Below, in pieces: positions 1 through 7,686 of a stretch of DNA of 64,000 nucleotides. Both the position numbers and the translations under genes were made by a program. Location of the stretch: positions 1-64,000 of the forward strand of contig JAKLKU010000001.1 in NCBI GenBank assembly GCA_023150475.1, in the 5' to 3' direction. Source of the DNA: Planctomycetota bacterium (lineage in GTDB: Bacteria; Planctomycetota; UBA1135; GCA-002686595). Below the pieces are notes generated by a model. That model was not told the origin of the DNA. It saw nothing but the letters and a program-made list of their open reading frames with translations, and searched no databases. The first letter of the stretch is position 1. Every line of letters begins with the position of its first letter.

Positions 1-279
1 AACCCGCTCTTCCCGATCAACCACACGCTGGCGCGGGTGCGCGACAACCTGTCGAGGCTGGTGAGACGCAACTGGGGAGCGTCGAAGAAGCGCGAGTGGC
101 TGCTCGGCCACTGCGCGATCTGGATCACGTACCGCAATTACGTGCGCGATCGAGTCAACCGGGAGCGCGGCGTCACGCCGGCGATGAAGCTCGGCCTCGA
201 GACCGCGCCGTGGAGCGTCGAGAGGCTGCTGCGCTGGCGCGTTTTTCAGCCCGTTTCCAAGCCGATTTTGGCGCAGTGA
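1..279 (+). CDS. Transposase-like protein, C-terminal fragment (cut by window edge)
   Basis: The frame is open from base 1 and stops at 277-279, giving about 92 residues of a C-terminus. It begins NPLFPINHTLARVRDN and contains a Trp/Tyr/Arg-rich stretch (WITYRNYVRDRVN) followed by TPAMKLGL. From memory of the family, this NPLF...RNY...TPAM layout resembles the end of DDE/integrase-core transposases in which a short helical tail follows the last acidic residue. The catalytic residues would lie upstream and cannot be seen, so the assignment is tentative. No terminal inverted repeat is obvious after the stop before the convergent gene that ends at 303. It could also be an unrelated basic protein tail. 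Confidence 0.45.
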   Translation, partial: NPLFPINHTLARVRDNLSRLVRRNWGASKKREWLLGHCAIWITYRNYVRDRVNRERGVTPAMKLGLETAPWSVERLLRWRVFQPVSKPILAQ

Positions 280-302
280 TGCGGGGCAGTATCGACGGTG
301 CG

Positions 303-3300
303 CTACGGCTCGGAATCGCCGTTCGGCCCGCCCGTGATGCCCCAGTCCTTGAGCCGCTGATAGATCTTCGCGCGCGAGATGCCGAGCAGCTCTGCGGCCT
401 TGCGCTTGTCGTTGCCGGCGACTTCGAGCGCGTGGAAGATCGCTTCGCGTTCCAGTTCGGCGAGCGACTTGACGCTTGCGCCGACCGCGCGCGGTGCTTC
501 GGATTTGAAGAGGCCGGGGTCGCGCACGAGCTCGGGATCGACGATGTCGCCTTCCGAGAGCACCGCCAGGCGCGCGAGCTCGTTGAACAGCTCGCGCACG
601 TTGCCAGGCCACGCACGTCGTGCGAGCCGCGCGACGACGATCGGAGCGATCTTGCGGACGACGCCGGTCTCGGCCGCCTGGAGCCGCATGAAGTGTTCGA
701 CGAGCTCCGGAATGTCGCTCTCGCGCTCGGAGAGCGACGGCATGCGCACGCGCAGGCCATCGAGGCGGTAGTAAAGGTCGGAGCGGAACCGGTTCTCGCG
801 GACTTCCTTCTCCAAGTCGCGGTTCGTCGCGGCGACCAGCCGGAAATCGACTGCGCGAGACGTGCTCTCGCCGAGTCGACGCACTTCGCCCGTCTCGAGC
901 ACGCGCAGCAGCTTCGCTTGGAGTTCGAGCGGCAGTTCGCCGATCTCGTCGAGGAACAACGTACCGCCGTGCGCTCGCTCGATCAGACCGTCGCGGTCGC
1001 GGTCCGCGCCCGTGAACGCGCCACGCCGCGCACCGAAGAGCTCCGCTTCGATCAAACTCGGCGGCAGGGCCGCGCAGTTCTCGGAGACGAACGGTGCCGA
1101 CGCACGCGGCGAGAGCGAGTGCAGCGCGCGTGCGGCGAGTTCCTTGCCCGTGCCGCTCTCGCCCGTGACCAGCACCGGCAGTTTGACCTGCGCGGCGCGC
1201 TCGAGCATGCGCTGAGCGGCACGCATCGGCCCGGACGAACCGACGAGGCCCTCGCGAGGCGTCGCGACGCCGGCGTTCGCGAGCGCGCGCCGGGCGCTCG
1301 ACAGTTCGGCCTCGCGGTTCGCGACTTGCCCGCGTAGTTCGCGGTTCAGGCGCCGGATCTCCTCGAGACGCCGCACTTGCAGGATCGCGAGACCGGCCTG
1401 GTCGGCGAGCAGCGCGAGCATGCGCTCCGCACGCGGCGAGAACGCGCTCTCCATCAAACGGTGATCGACGTAGATCACGCCGCGCAGTTTCGGATCGACG
1501 CGGAACGGCACGCAGAGGATCGAGCGCAGGTCGAGCGCGATCACGCTCGGCGCCGCGGCGTAGTCGGGTTCTTCGGCGGCGTTCGAGACACGAATCGGCT
1601 GCATGCACTCGAGCGCCTGCGCGAGCACCGAACGGGAGACTTCGAGCTCTGGGTCACGGATGTCGCCGCGGCGGCTGTCGCGCGCGGTGTCGAAAGCGAG
1701 TTCGCCGTCTTCCTCGAGGATGAGGAAACCGCGCTGCGCGCCGGACACTTCCAGCGCCTTCTCGACGATCGTGCCGAGCAGCCGCGCCAGGTCCTCCTGC
1801 GCGAGCAGTTGCCGATTGATCTCCAGCAGCGACACGACTTCCATCTCGAACTCCTCGTCACCCGCCGAGCGTCGTTCGCCGGCGGTCAGGTCCTCGGGGA
1901 ACGGATCGGGGATCGCAAAGAGCGTCCGGCGCAGCTCGCGGGCTTCGGCGTCGGTCAGTCCGACGCTGCAGCGCGCGAGACTCGCGGCGTGACGCTCGTG
2001 GTACTTGGCGGCGCGCCGCGCGTCCGCGGTACGCGCGGCGAGCGCACACGCGAGCCGCGCCGCTCGGTCGTCGCGCCCTCGCGCTTCGAGCGCGTCGAGT
2101 CGTGCGAGGACTTCGGGGCGTTCGAGGTCCGGCGCGGCGAGCCATTGCAGGAGCTCTTCGTCCTCGCGCACGAGTTCGTTCGCGAACTCCGCGGTCGTCG
2201 CCGGCGCGAGCGGCCTACCGGCGAGCCGCGCCGCGAGCGCCGAGGCTTCTTCGAGCACCGCGCGCAGACCGACCGACCGCGCGAGGCGCTCCGCGCGTTC
2301 GAAGGCGTCGCGCGCTCCCGGTTCGTCGCCCGCGAGCCACCTTGCGCGGCCGAGGCCGAGCAACGTGCGCGGATCGCCTTCCGCGAGCCCGGCCGCGCCC
2401 GGCCCGGCCGACGGGACCAGCGCACCGGGCGCACCGGGCGCACGGGTCGCGCCGGGTGCACCGGGCGCCGCGCGCTCGCCGGAGCTCTGGCGACCGATCC
2501 GCGCGGCGCATTCGTCGGCGCGCGCCGCGAGGAACATCGCTTCGACGGTCTTGCGTTGTTTCGCGAGTTCGTCGGACGCGCGGCCGAGTTCGTCGAGCGC
2601 TGCGCGCACGTGACCACGCTCGGCGAAACCGAGTCCGAGCATTCCGCGCACGGCGATCGCGCCGGCACGGTCGCCCAAGCGTTCGCGCAATTCGAGCGCG
2701 GATGCGAGCAGCGGCTCGCTCGCCGCGAGTTCCCCGCGCTCGCGCAGGAACGCCCCCCACTGCGCGCGCACTTGAGCGACGCCCGGCAGGAAACCCGCCG
2801 CTTGGTGGCCGGCGAGCGCTCTTTCGTACGCCGCGCGAGCTTCGTCGACGAGTCCACGTCGCCGCGCGAGCGTCGCCAAGTCGAGCGCGAGCGCCGCTGC
2901 TCGTTGGCGATCGCCGGCGCGTTCCGCGAGCGACTGTTCTTCGCCGAGCCGTTGGGCCGCGCGTTCGAGCTCGCCTTGCCGCGCCAACGCGAGCGCCTGG
3001 ACCTGGACCAATGCCGCGCGTTCGGCGGCTCTCGGTGCCTGCGCGAGCAATGTTTCGCAACGATCGATGACTTCGGCGTCGCGCCGCAGTTCGTAGAGAG
3101 CGCGCGCCTCGAGCACGCCCGCCGCGAACGCGAGCTCCGGCGCAGCCTCACGCGCGTGCGCCGCCGCCGCGAGCGCGGTGCGGGGGTCGTGGCGCTGCAA
3201 CGCGATCGCTGCGCGCAACCGCTGCGCAAAGCCCCGCGCCGCAACGCCACGCTCGCGGCCGGCCGTGTTGGACGACTTCGCCGTGTCGGACCGCGCGGCC

Positions 3301-5420
3301 GCGCCGGACGACTTCGTCGCGCCTTCCTCCTCGGGAGCACGAGACGGCGCGCTGGCGCTCGAGGCGTCCGCGGCACCGGACACTCGATCCGCCGCTTCGT
3401 CGAGTTCGTCGGCGAGTGCCTGCGCGCGTTCGATGTCGCCGAGACCGAGCCAGCACGCGCCGCGTTCGTGCGTCAGAGTCTCGCGCTCGCACGCCTCTCG
3501 AGTGAACGCCCGGGCTTCGGTCGCGAGCCGCAAGGCGACTTCGTGCCAACCGCGTTCGCGCAGCGCGTGCAGTTCCTCGACGAACTCCGCGAAGCTGCGA
3601 CGCCCGCCCACCCATTCGAAGAGCGCGAGGCGCTCGTCGCGGACGTCGAGCCCGCGCAGGTGCGCGGCCACGCGTTGGCCGAACTCCCGGAGCTCGTCCT
3701 TCGCGAGCAGCGTCTCCAACGCCGGCAGCGGATCGCAGCTGCGCTCGAGCTCGGCCCCACGACGGCGCAGGAAATCGCCTGCGACCAACTCTTCGACGGC
3801 GCGCTCGAGCTCTCGCACGCCTGCGAGTCCGGCGAGCGGCCCGATTTCGACGAGCGGCGCTCTTTCGCCGAGCACGTGGAACGCCGCGAGCACTCGGCGC
3901 GCTGCCACACCTTCCGGCGGTCTGCCTGCAGTCTCCTCGCCGGTCTTCGGCAACAACGCGACGAAGACCCGGTACGCATCGCCGGCCGCGCGGACCGCAC
4001 CGGCGCGTGCGGCCCGCTCGAGCGCACGTTCCGCGAGCACGACGCTGCCCGCACTCGCGCGCGCGAGCCACGCGGCGAAGGTTCTTCGACGCTCCTCGGA
4101 CTCTTCGGCGAACCGATCGTTCGCGAACTCGCGCCACGTCTCTTCGGTCGCCGCGAAGAGCAGGAGCCGCAGCCCGCCGATGTCCGCGCCGGGCAATGGA
4201 TTCCCGCGCGCGATCACGGCGATGATCCGCGAATGGCCGGCGACTTGCCGCGCCGCTCGCACCAGACACTCGAGCGCGCGCAGTTCGCGCGCGCCGTCGC
4301 GGGCGATCGCCGCGACGAAGACCTGGTCGGCGCCGCGGCGCGCGCGTTCGCGAGCCCAAGCATCGAGTTCGACCGAGTCGTGGACTCGTGCAAGCTCCCG
4401 TTCGAGGTCGAGCCGCTCGACGCGCGCCCCGGACAGCATCGCGCCGAGCGCCAAGTCGTGCGCGATGCGCTCGACGTCCTCGGCGGCGGCACATTCGAGC
4501 CACACGTGACTCGCGGCCGTTGCGGCGACGCGCCCGACTTCCTCGCGCCCGAGCCAAACCGAAACGCGCGGCGCATCGCCTTCATCGGGTGCTTCCACTT
4601 CGAAGCCGAGCCTCGCGGCGAGCGCGCGTGCGACCCACGTCGCGCTCGGTGGACGCTCGGCGGGGTCGCGTGCGACGAGTCGCGTGACGAGATCGCGCGC
4701 CCACTCGGGCAGCACGCCCGCGGAGATCTCGGCCGCTGCGAAGAACTCCTGCATCGGGAAGCGCGCGTAGAACGCCCGCGGAGTCACGCGGATCTCCGAG
4801 AGCAGTCCCGCGATCAGCACGCCGAGCGCGAAGAGATCACTCGCCGGCTCGGGCGCGCGGCCCGCCAGACACTCCGGCGCCAGCGCGAGCCAACTGCCCG
4901 ACACGCCGCGGTGCTCGACGCCCGCGAGCGTCGCGAGCCCGAAGTCCGTGAGCACGGCGCGTCCGTCGGCGCGCACGAGCACGTTCTGCGCCTTCAGGTC
5001 ACCGTGCACGAACCCACGCGCGTGCAGGTGCGCGAGTGCGAAGCAGAGCTCCGCGACCGCGCGGCCCAGTTCGGCGGGCGACTTGCCGACGGCCCAGCGA
5101 CCGAGTTCGACGCCGTCGATCCACTCCCGCGCCGACCAAACGACGCCGTCCTCGAGCAGTCCGTAGCCGTGGGCCTTCGCGATCCCTGGATGCACGACGG
5201 TCTCGAGCACCGCGAGCTCGGCAAGCAGCGTCCCGGCCTGGACCGCCGGCGCGAGCCGCAGCACGACGTCTTCGCCGGCGGGGCCCTTCGCGCGCAGCAC
5301 GATCGTGCCGTCCGCACGCGTCGCCAACGTCCGAACGGCCCGGTACCCGGCCGGGAGCAGCGCCGGTGTGCCACCCACGGCGGGCGTCGAACGTCCTGCC
5401 GCCTGATCCGCCGCGTCCAT
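303..5420 (-). CDS. Giant sigma-54-dependent activator: kinase-like, TPR, GAF, AAA+ and Fis-type HTH domains
   Basis: About 1705 residues. N-terminus (25-290): Ser/Thr-kinase fold with HGDLKAQN (139-146) and DFG (159-161). The glycine loop is absent and the beta-3 lysine is Arg (R55, VVLRLAP), so it may be a pseudokinase. Next comes a helical, degenerate ATPase-like and TPR-like region (about 300-1150) interrupted by an Ala-Pro-Gly collagen-like linker. A GAF domain lies at about 1200-1345. The sigma-54 AAA+ domain at about 1395-1630 has Walker A GESGTGKE, an intact GAFTGA loop and Walker B LFLDEIGE. A Fis-type HTH ends the protein (1650-1697). Known for the family: GAFTGA remodels sigma-54 holoenzyme. 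Signals into kinase/GAF are inferred. The start is the ATG at 5420; a GTG at 5498 with a TAGAGT -10 box just upstream (5513-5518) is an alternative. Divergent from the secreted protein at 5655. Confidence 0.88.
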   Translation of the reverse strand: MDAADQAAGRSTPAVGGTPALLPAGYRAVRTLATRADGTIVLRAKGPAGEDVVLRLAPAVQAGTLLAELAVLETVVHPGIAKAHGYGLLEDGVVWSAREWIDGVELGRWAVGKSPAELGRAVAELCFALAHLHARGFVHGDLKAQNVLVRADGRAVLTDFGLATLAGVEHRGVSGSWLALAPECLAGRAPEPASDLFALGVLIAGLLSEIRVTPRAFYARFPMQEFFAAAEISAGVLPEWARDLVTRLVARDPAERPPSATWVARALAARLGFEVEAPDEGDAPRVSVWLGREEVGRVAATAASHVWLECAAAEDVERIAHDLALGAMLSGARVERLDLERELARVHDSVELDAWARERARRGADQVFVAAIARDGARELRALECLVRAARQVAGHSRIIAVIARGNPLPGADIGGLRLLLFAATEETWREFANDRFAEESEERRRTFAAWLARASAGSVVLAERALERAARAGAVRAAGDAYRVFVALLPKTGEETAGRPPEGVAARRVLAAFHVLGERAPLVEIGPLAGLAGVRELERAVEELVAGDFLRRRGAELERSCDPLPALETLLAKDELREFGQRVAAHLRGLDVRDERLALFEWVGGRRSFAEFVEELHALRERGWHEVALRLATEARAFTREACERETLTHERGACWLGLGDIERAQALADELDEAADRVSGAADASSASAPSRAPEEEGATKSSGAAARSDTAKSSNTAGRERGVAARGFAQRLRAAIALQRHDPRTALAAAAHAREAAPELAFAAGVLEARALYELRRDAEVIDRCETLLAQAPRAAERAALVQVQALALARQGELERAAQRLGEEQSLAERAGDRQRAAALALDLATLARRRGLVDEARAAYERALAGHQAAGFLPGVAQVRAQWGAFLRERGELAASEPLLASALELRERLGDRAGAIAVRGMLGLGFAERGHVRAALDELGRASDELAKQRKTVEAMFLAARADECAARIGRQSSGERAAPGAPGATRAPGAPGALVPSAGPGAAGLAEGDPRTLLGLGRARWLAGDEPGARDAFERAERLARSVGLRAVLEEASALAARLAGRPLAPATTAEFANELVREDEELLQWLAAPDLERPEVLARLDALEARGRDDRAARLACALAARTADARRAAKYHERHAASLARCSVGLTDAEARELRRTLFAIPDPFPEDLTAGERRSAGDEEFEMEVVSLLEINRQLLAQEDLARLLGTIVEKALEVSGAQRGFLILEEDGELAFDTARDSRRGDIRDPELEVSRSVLAQALECMQPIRVSNAAEEPDYAAAPSVIALDLRSILCVPFRVDPKLRGVIYVDHRLMESAFSPRAERMLALLADQAGLAILQVRRLEEIRRLNRELRGQVANREAELSSARRALANAGVATPREGLVGSSGPMRAAQRMLERAAQVKLPVLVTGESGTGKELAARALHSLSPRASAPFVSENCAALPPSLIEAELFGARRGAFTGADRDRDGLIERAHGGTLFLDEIGELPLELQAKLLRVLETGEVRRLGESTSRAVDFRLVAATNRDLEKEVRENRFRSDLYYRLDGLRVRMPSLSERESDIPELVEHFMRLQAAETGVVRKIAPIVVARLARRAWPGNVRELFNELARLAVLSEGDIVDPELVRDPGLFKSEAPRAVGASVKSLAELEREAIFHALEVAGNDKRKAAELLGISRAKIYQRLKDWGITGGPNGDSEP
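2421..2469 (-). repeat. Short Ala-Pro-Gly-coding tandem repeat inside the activator gene
   Basis: Near-identical 9-bp units (gcaccgggc and variants) encode repeated APG triplets in the linker between the TPR-like region and the C-terminal part of the regulator. Probably a flexible, slippage-prone linker; no catalytic role is suggested. Confidence 0.55.
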
Positions 5421-5627
5421 GGAAGCGTCGCTCGCTGAACTTCCGACCGAAGCGGTCGTGCGCGAGCGCTCGTCGGGTGTCGGCTGGGTCCAAGTCACGG
5501 AAATACGTCCAAACTCTAGACCGCAAACGGTCCGCAGGCGGCCCGAACGACGGTCTGAAGCCCTTAGGGCAACATCCGGGCCGCTCGCCGAGCTCTCGGC
5601 GCCGTCACCTCCGCCGATTTTCCCGCG

Positions 5628-5643
5628 GGGTACGCTGCTTGCG
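5628..5643 (+). promoter_or_regulatory. Candidate sigma-54 (-24/-12) promoter
   Basis: The bases GGGTACG-N4-TTGCG match the sigma-54 consensus TGGCACG-N4-TTGCW at 9 of 12 fixed positions and keep the invariant GG-N10-GC spacing. Transcription would start about 12 nt downstream, next to the ATG at 5655. It lies in the gap shared with the divergent sigma-54 activator, which fits local control. In such GC-rich DNA chance matches are common, so confidence is low. Confidence 0.3.
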
Positions 5644-5654
5644 CGGAAACCACC

Positions 5655-7442
5655 ATGTTGCGCCCCTTCCATTCGCCGTTGCTTTCGGTCGCGGCGCTCG
5701 CCGCCGTCACCAGCGTGTTCGCCAGCGTCGCCGCTGCGGCCGAGTCGGCCGTGTTCCGCGGACTCCCTGGCGCCGCTGGCGATGTCATCGCGTTCGACGT
5801 CGCCGCGCCCGGCGCCGCGCACACGGTCACGAACCTGACGGGCGTGCAGCTGCTCGATCTCGATTTCGCCGGCCACTCCGCGGGCGACCAGCTCGCCGCG
5901 CGCTTCCCTCGCCGTCGCGCCGATCAGCCCGGGGCGGCTCGACTCGCCCTGCAACAAGGTCGCGGATCGCTGTACCGATACGTCCGGTCGTCGGCCGGCG
6001 GCGACACGTACGGCTTCTTCGTCGTCGACGCGCTCGGGGTCCGCATCCTGCACACGCTGACGGTCGCGAGCGGTGCGCCGGATCCGTTCGTGCCGACCAT
6101 CGCCGTCTCACCCGACGGTGCCACGTTGCTCGTCGCGACGACGCTCGCGGCGGGCGGCGACCTCGTCCAGATCGACGTCGCGACCGGCAACTCGCTCGCG
6201 CGCACCACCAATCAAGGGCCGCTCGATTTCGCGGGCTCGGGCCTCGCGCTCGGCGCCTCGACGGGCTTCGCGGTCCACGCCTCGGGCGCGCTGCGCTTCC
6301 CGCGCGCCCAAGCCGGCAACGCCACGGACGTTCCGTTCCCGGCGCCCGCGCCGACTTGGTTCTCGCGCGAGCTCGTGCTCTCGCCTCAAGGCACCGTCGC
6401 TGCGACGACGGCCGGATCCACGGCGGACCAAGCGTTCGTCTTCTCACTCGGTGCGTCCGGAAGTGCCGTCCGTGTCAGCACCCTTGCGGCGAGCCTCTCC
6501 GGCGCCGGCTTCTTCCCTGCCGCGAACGGCCCCCACCTCGCGATCTCCGACGACGGCAGCACGGTCGCGTGGCGCACGGAAGGCCTGAAGCGCGAAGCTT
6601 TCGTCGCGCACGCCCAACCGGTCGGCGGCGAGCTCCCGGAACAACTCACCTCGGACGCGCGATTCCTCGACACGCTCGACGAGATCGGCCTCTACGGCTT
6701 CCGCCCGGCTTCGAATCGCCTCGTGCTCGCGATCGGCGACGTGCAGCCCAACCTGCCGAACACGCTCGACAGCGCCGACTTCTTCGCCGTCGATCTGCCG
6801 ACCGGGCAACCTCCGGTGTTCACGAACCTGTCGCTCTCCTCCGGCGACGCGACGGTTCCGTTCACGATCGCGCCGACGCTCAAGCCGACGCTCGTGCATT
6901 GGTTCGCGAACGCCGACGCCTTCCTCGTGCACGATGGCGCGAGCGAATTGCTCTACCGCGTGCAGACGACGGCGTCCGGCGCCCAAGCGCTGCTGCAGAA
7001 CGCGAAAGACGTCGAATGGATCGAGCCCGTCGGCACCGACCTGTTGCTCTCGGTGCGCAGCGCGAGCGGCTCGAAGCCCCGCGAGCTGTGGCGCATCGAC
7101 GCGGGCCTCACCGGCGCACCGACGCTCGTCCACACCTTCCCGTCGGGCAACGAGCTCCACCGCGTCGCGCCGCGCGCGGACGGTCGCCTCGCACTCGTCG
7201 AATCGGGCGCGCCGACCGAATTCCTGTGGCTCTACGACGGCGCCGGTCCGTTGAAGCTCCTGACGACGCGTCCGTTCACGTACGGCCCGTCGATCGGATT
7301 CGCGCCGAACGGAGCGCTGCTCTTCGGCATCGGAGCAGTCGGTGCGCCGACGTTGTTCGGCGCGTGGCCGCAGAACGGAGCGCCGAAGCGACTCCCGATC
7401 TTGCCGCCGTTGCAGCCCGGGTGGGTCCTGCCCGGCGCGTGA
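5655..7442 (+). CDS. Secreted beta-propeller-like protein of unknown function
   Basis: 595 residues. The N-terminus is a clear Sec signal peptide (basic MLRPF, a hydrophobic stretch with several Ala/Val, likely cleavage after ASVAAAA near residue 30). The rest is beta-rich, with recurring blocks of the SPDGATLLVAT, SDDGSTVAWRT and APNGALLFGIG type, which is the look of TolB/WD40-like propeller blades around surface dipeptides of SPDG type. No catalytic residues or metal site can be named. It is likely exported to the periplasm or cell surface. It is divergent from the sigma-54 activator and preceded by a possible -24/-12 element, so it may be that regulator's target. Function not recognised. 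Confidence 0.75.
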   Translation: MLRPFHSPLLSVAALAAVTSVFASVAAAAESAVFRGLPGAAGDVIAFDVAAPGAAHTVTNLTGVQLLDLDFAGHSAGDQLAARFPRRRADQPGAARLALQQGRGSLYRYVRSSAGGDTYGFFVVDALGVRILHTLTVASGAPDPFVPTIAVSPDGATLLVATTLAAGGDLVQIDVATGNSLARTTNQGPLDFAGSGLALGASTGFAVHASGALRFPRAQAGNATDVPFPAPAPTWFSRELVLSPQGTVAATTAGSTADQAFVFSLGASGSAVRVSTLAASLSGAGFFPAANGPHLAISDDGSTVAWRTEGLKREAFVAHAQPVGGELPEQLTSDARFLDTLDEIGLYGFRPASNRLVLAIGDVQPNLPNTLDSADFFAVDLPTGQPPVFTNLSLSSGDATVPFTIAPTLKPTLVHWFANADAFLVHDGASELLYRVQTTASGAQALLQNAKDVEWIEPVGTDLLLSVRSASGSKPRELWRIDAGLTGAPTLVHTFPSGNELHRVAPRADGRLALVESGAPTEFLWLYDGAGPLKLLTTRPFTYGPSIGFAPNGALLFGIGAVGAPTLFGAWPQNGAPKRLPILPPLQPGWVLPGA

Positions 7443-7686
7443 TCGCCCGGCCCCGCGACCGCAGTGGGTCGCGATGTGACACTGTCGACGGCTGCTCCCG
7501 CGCCGCAGTATGCGCCAGCATCACGACTTTCCGACTCCGCCCGACGGACCAGCGCGAACCCATCGGCCATCACGAGACTTTCGCGCTCTTCGTCCGCCAA
7601 TGGAGTTGCGCCCGCTCCGTGGTGCATGACTGCGGATAGACTCCGCACCGCGCGCGTCTTGCCCCGCGCGACAGGAGCTTCCCCGC

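Noticed and set aside
1377..5438. Very long plus-strand reading frame opposite the activator gene
   Set aside because: Arg/Glu-rich composition with no family resemblance; it is the antisense shadow of the regulator, common in GC-rich DNA.
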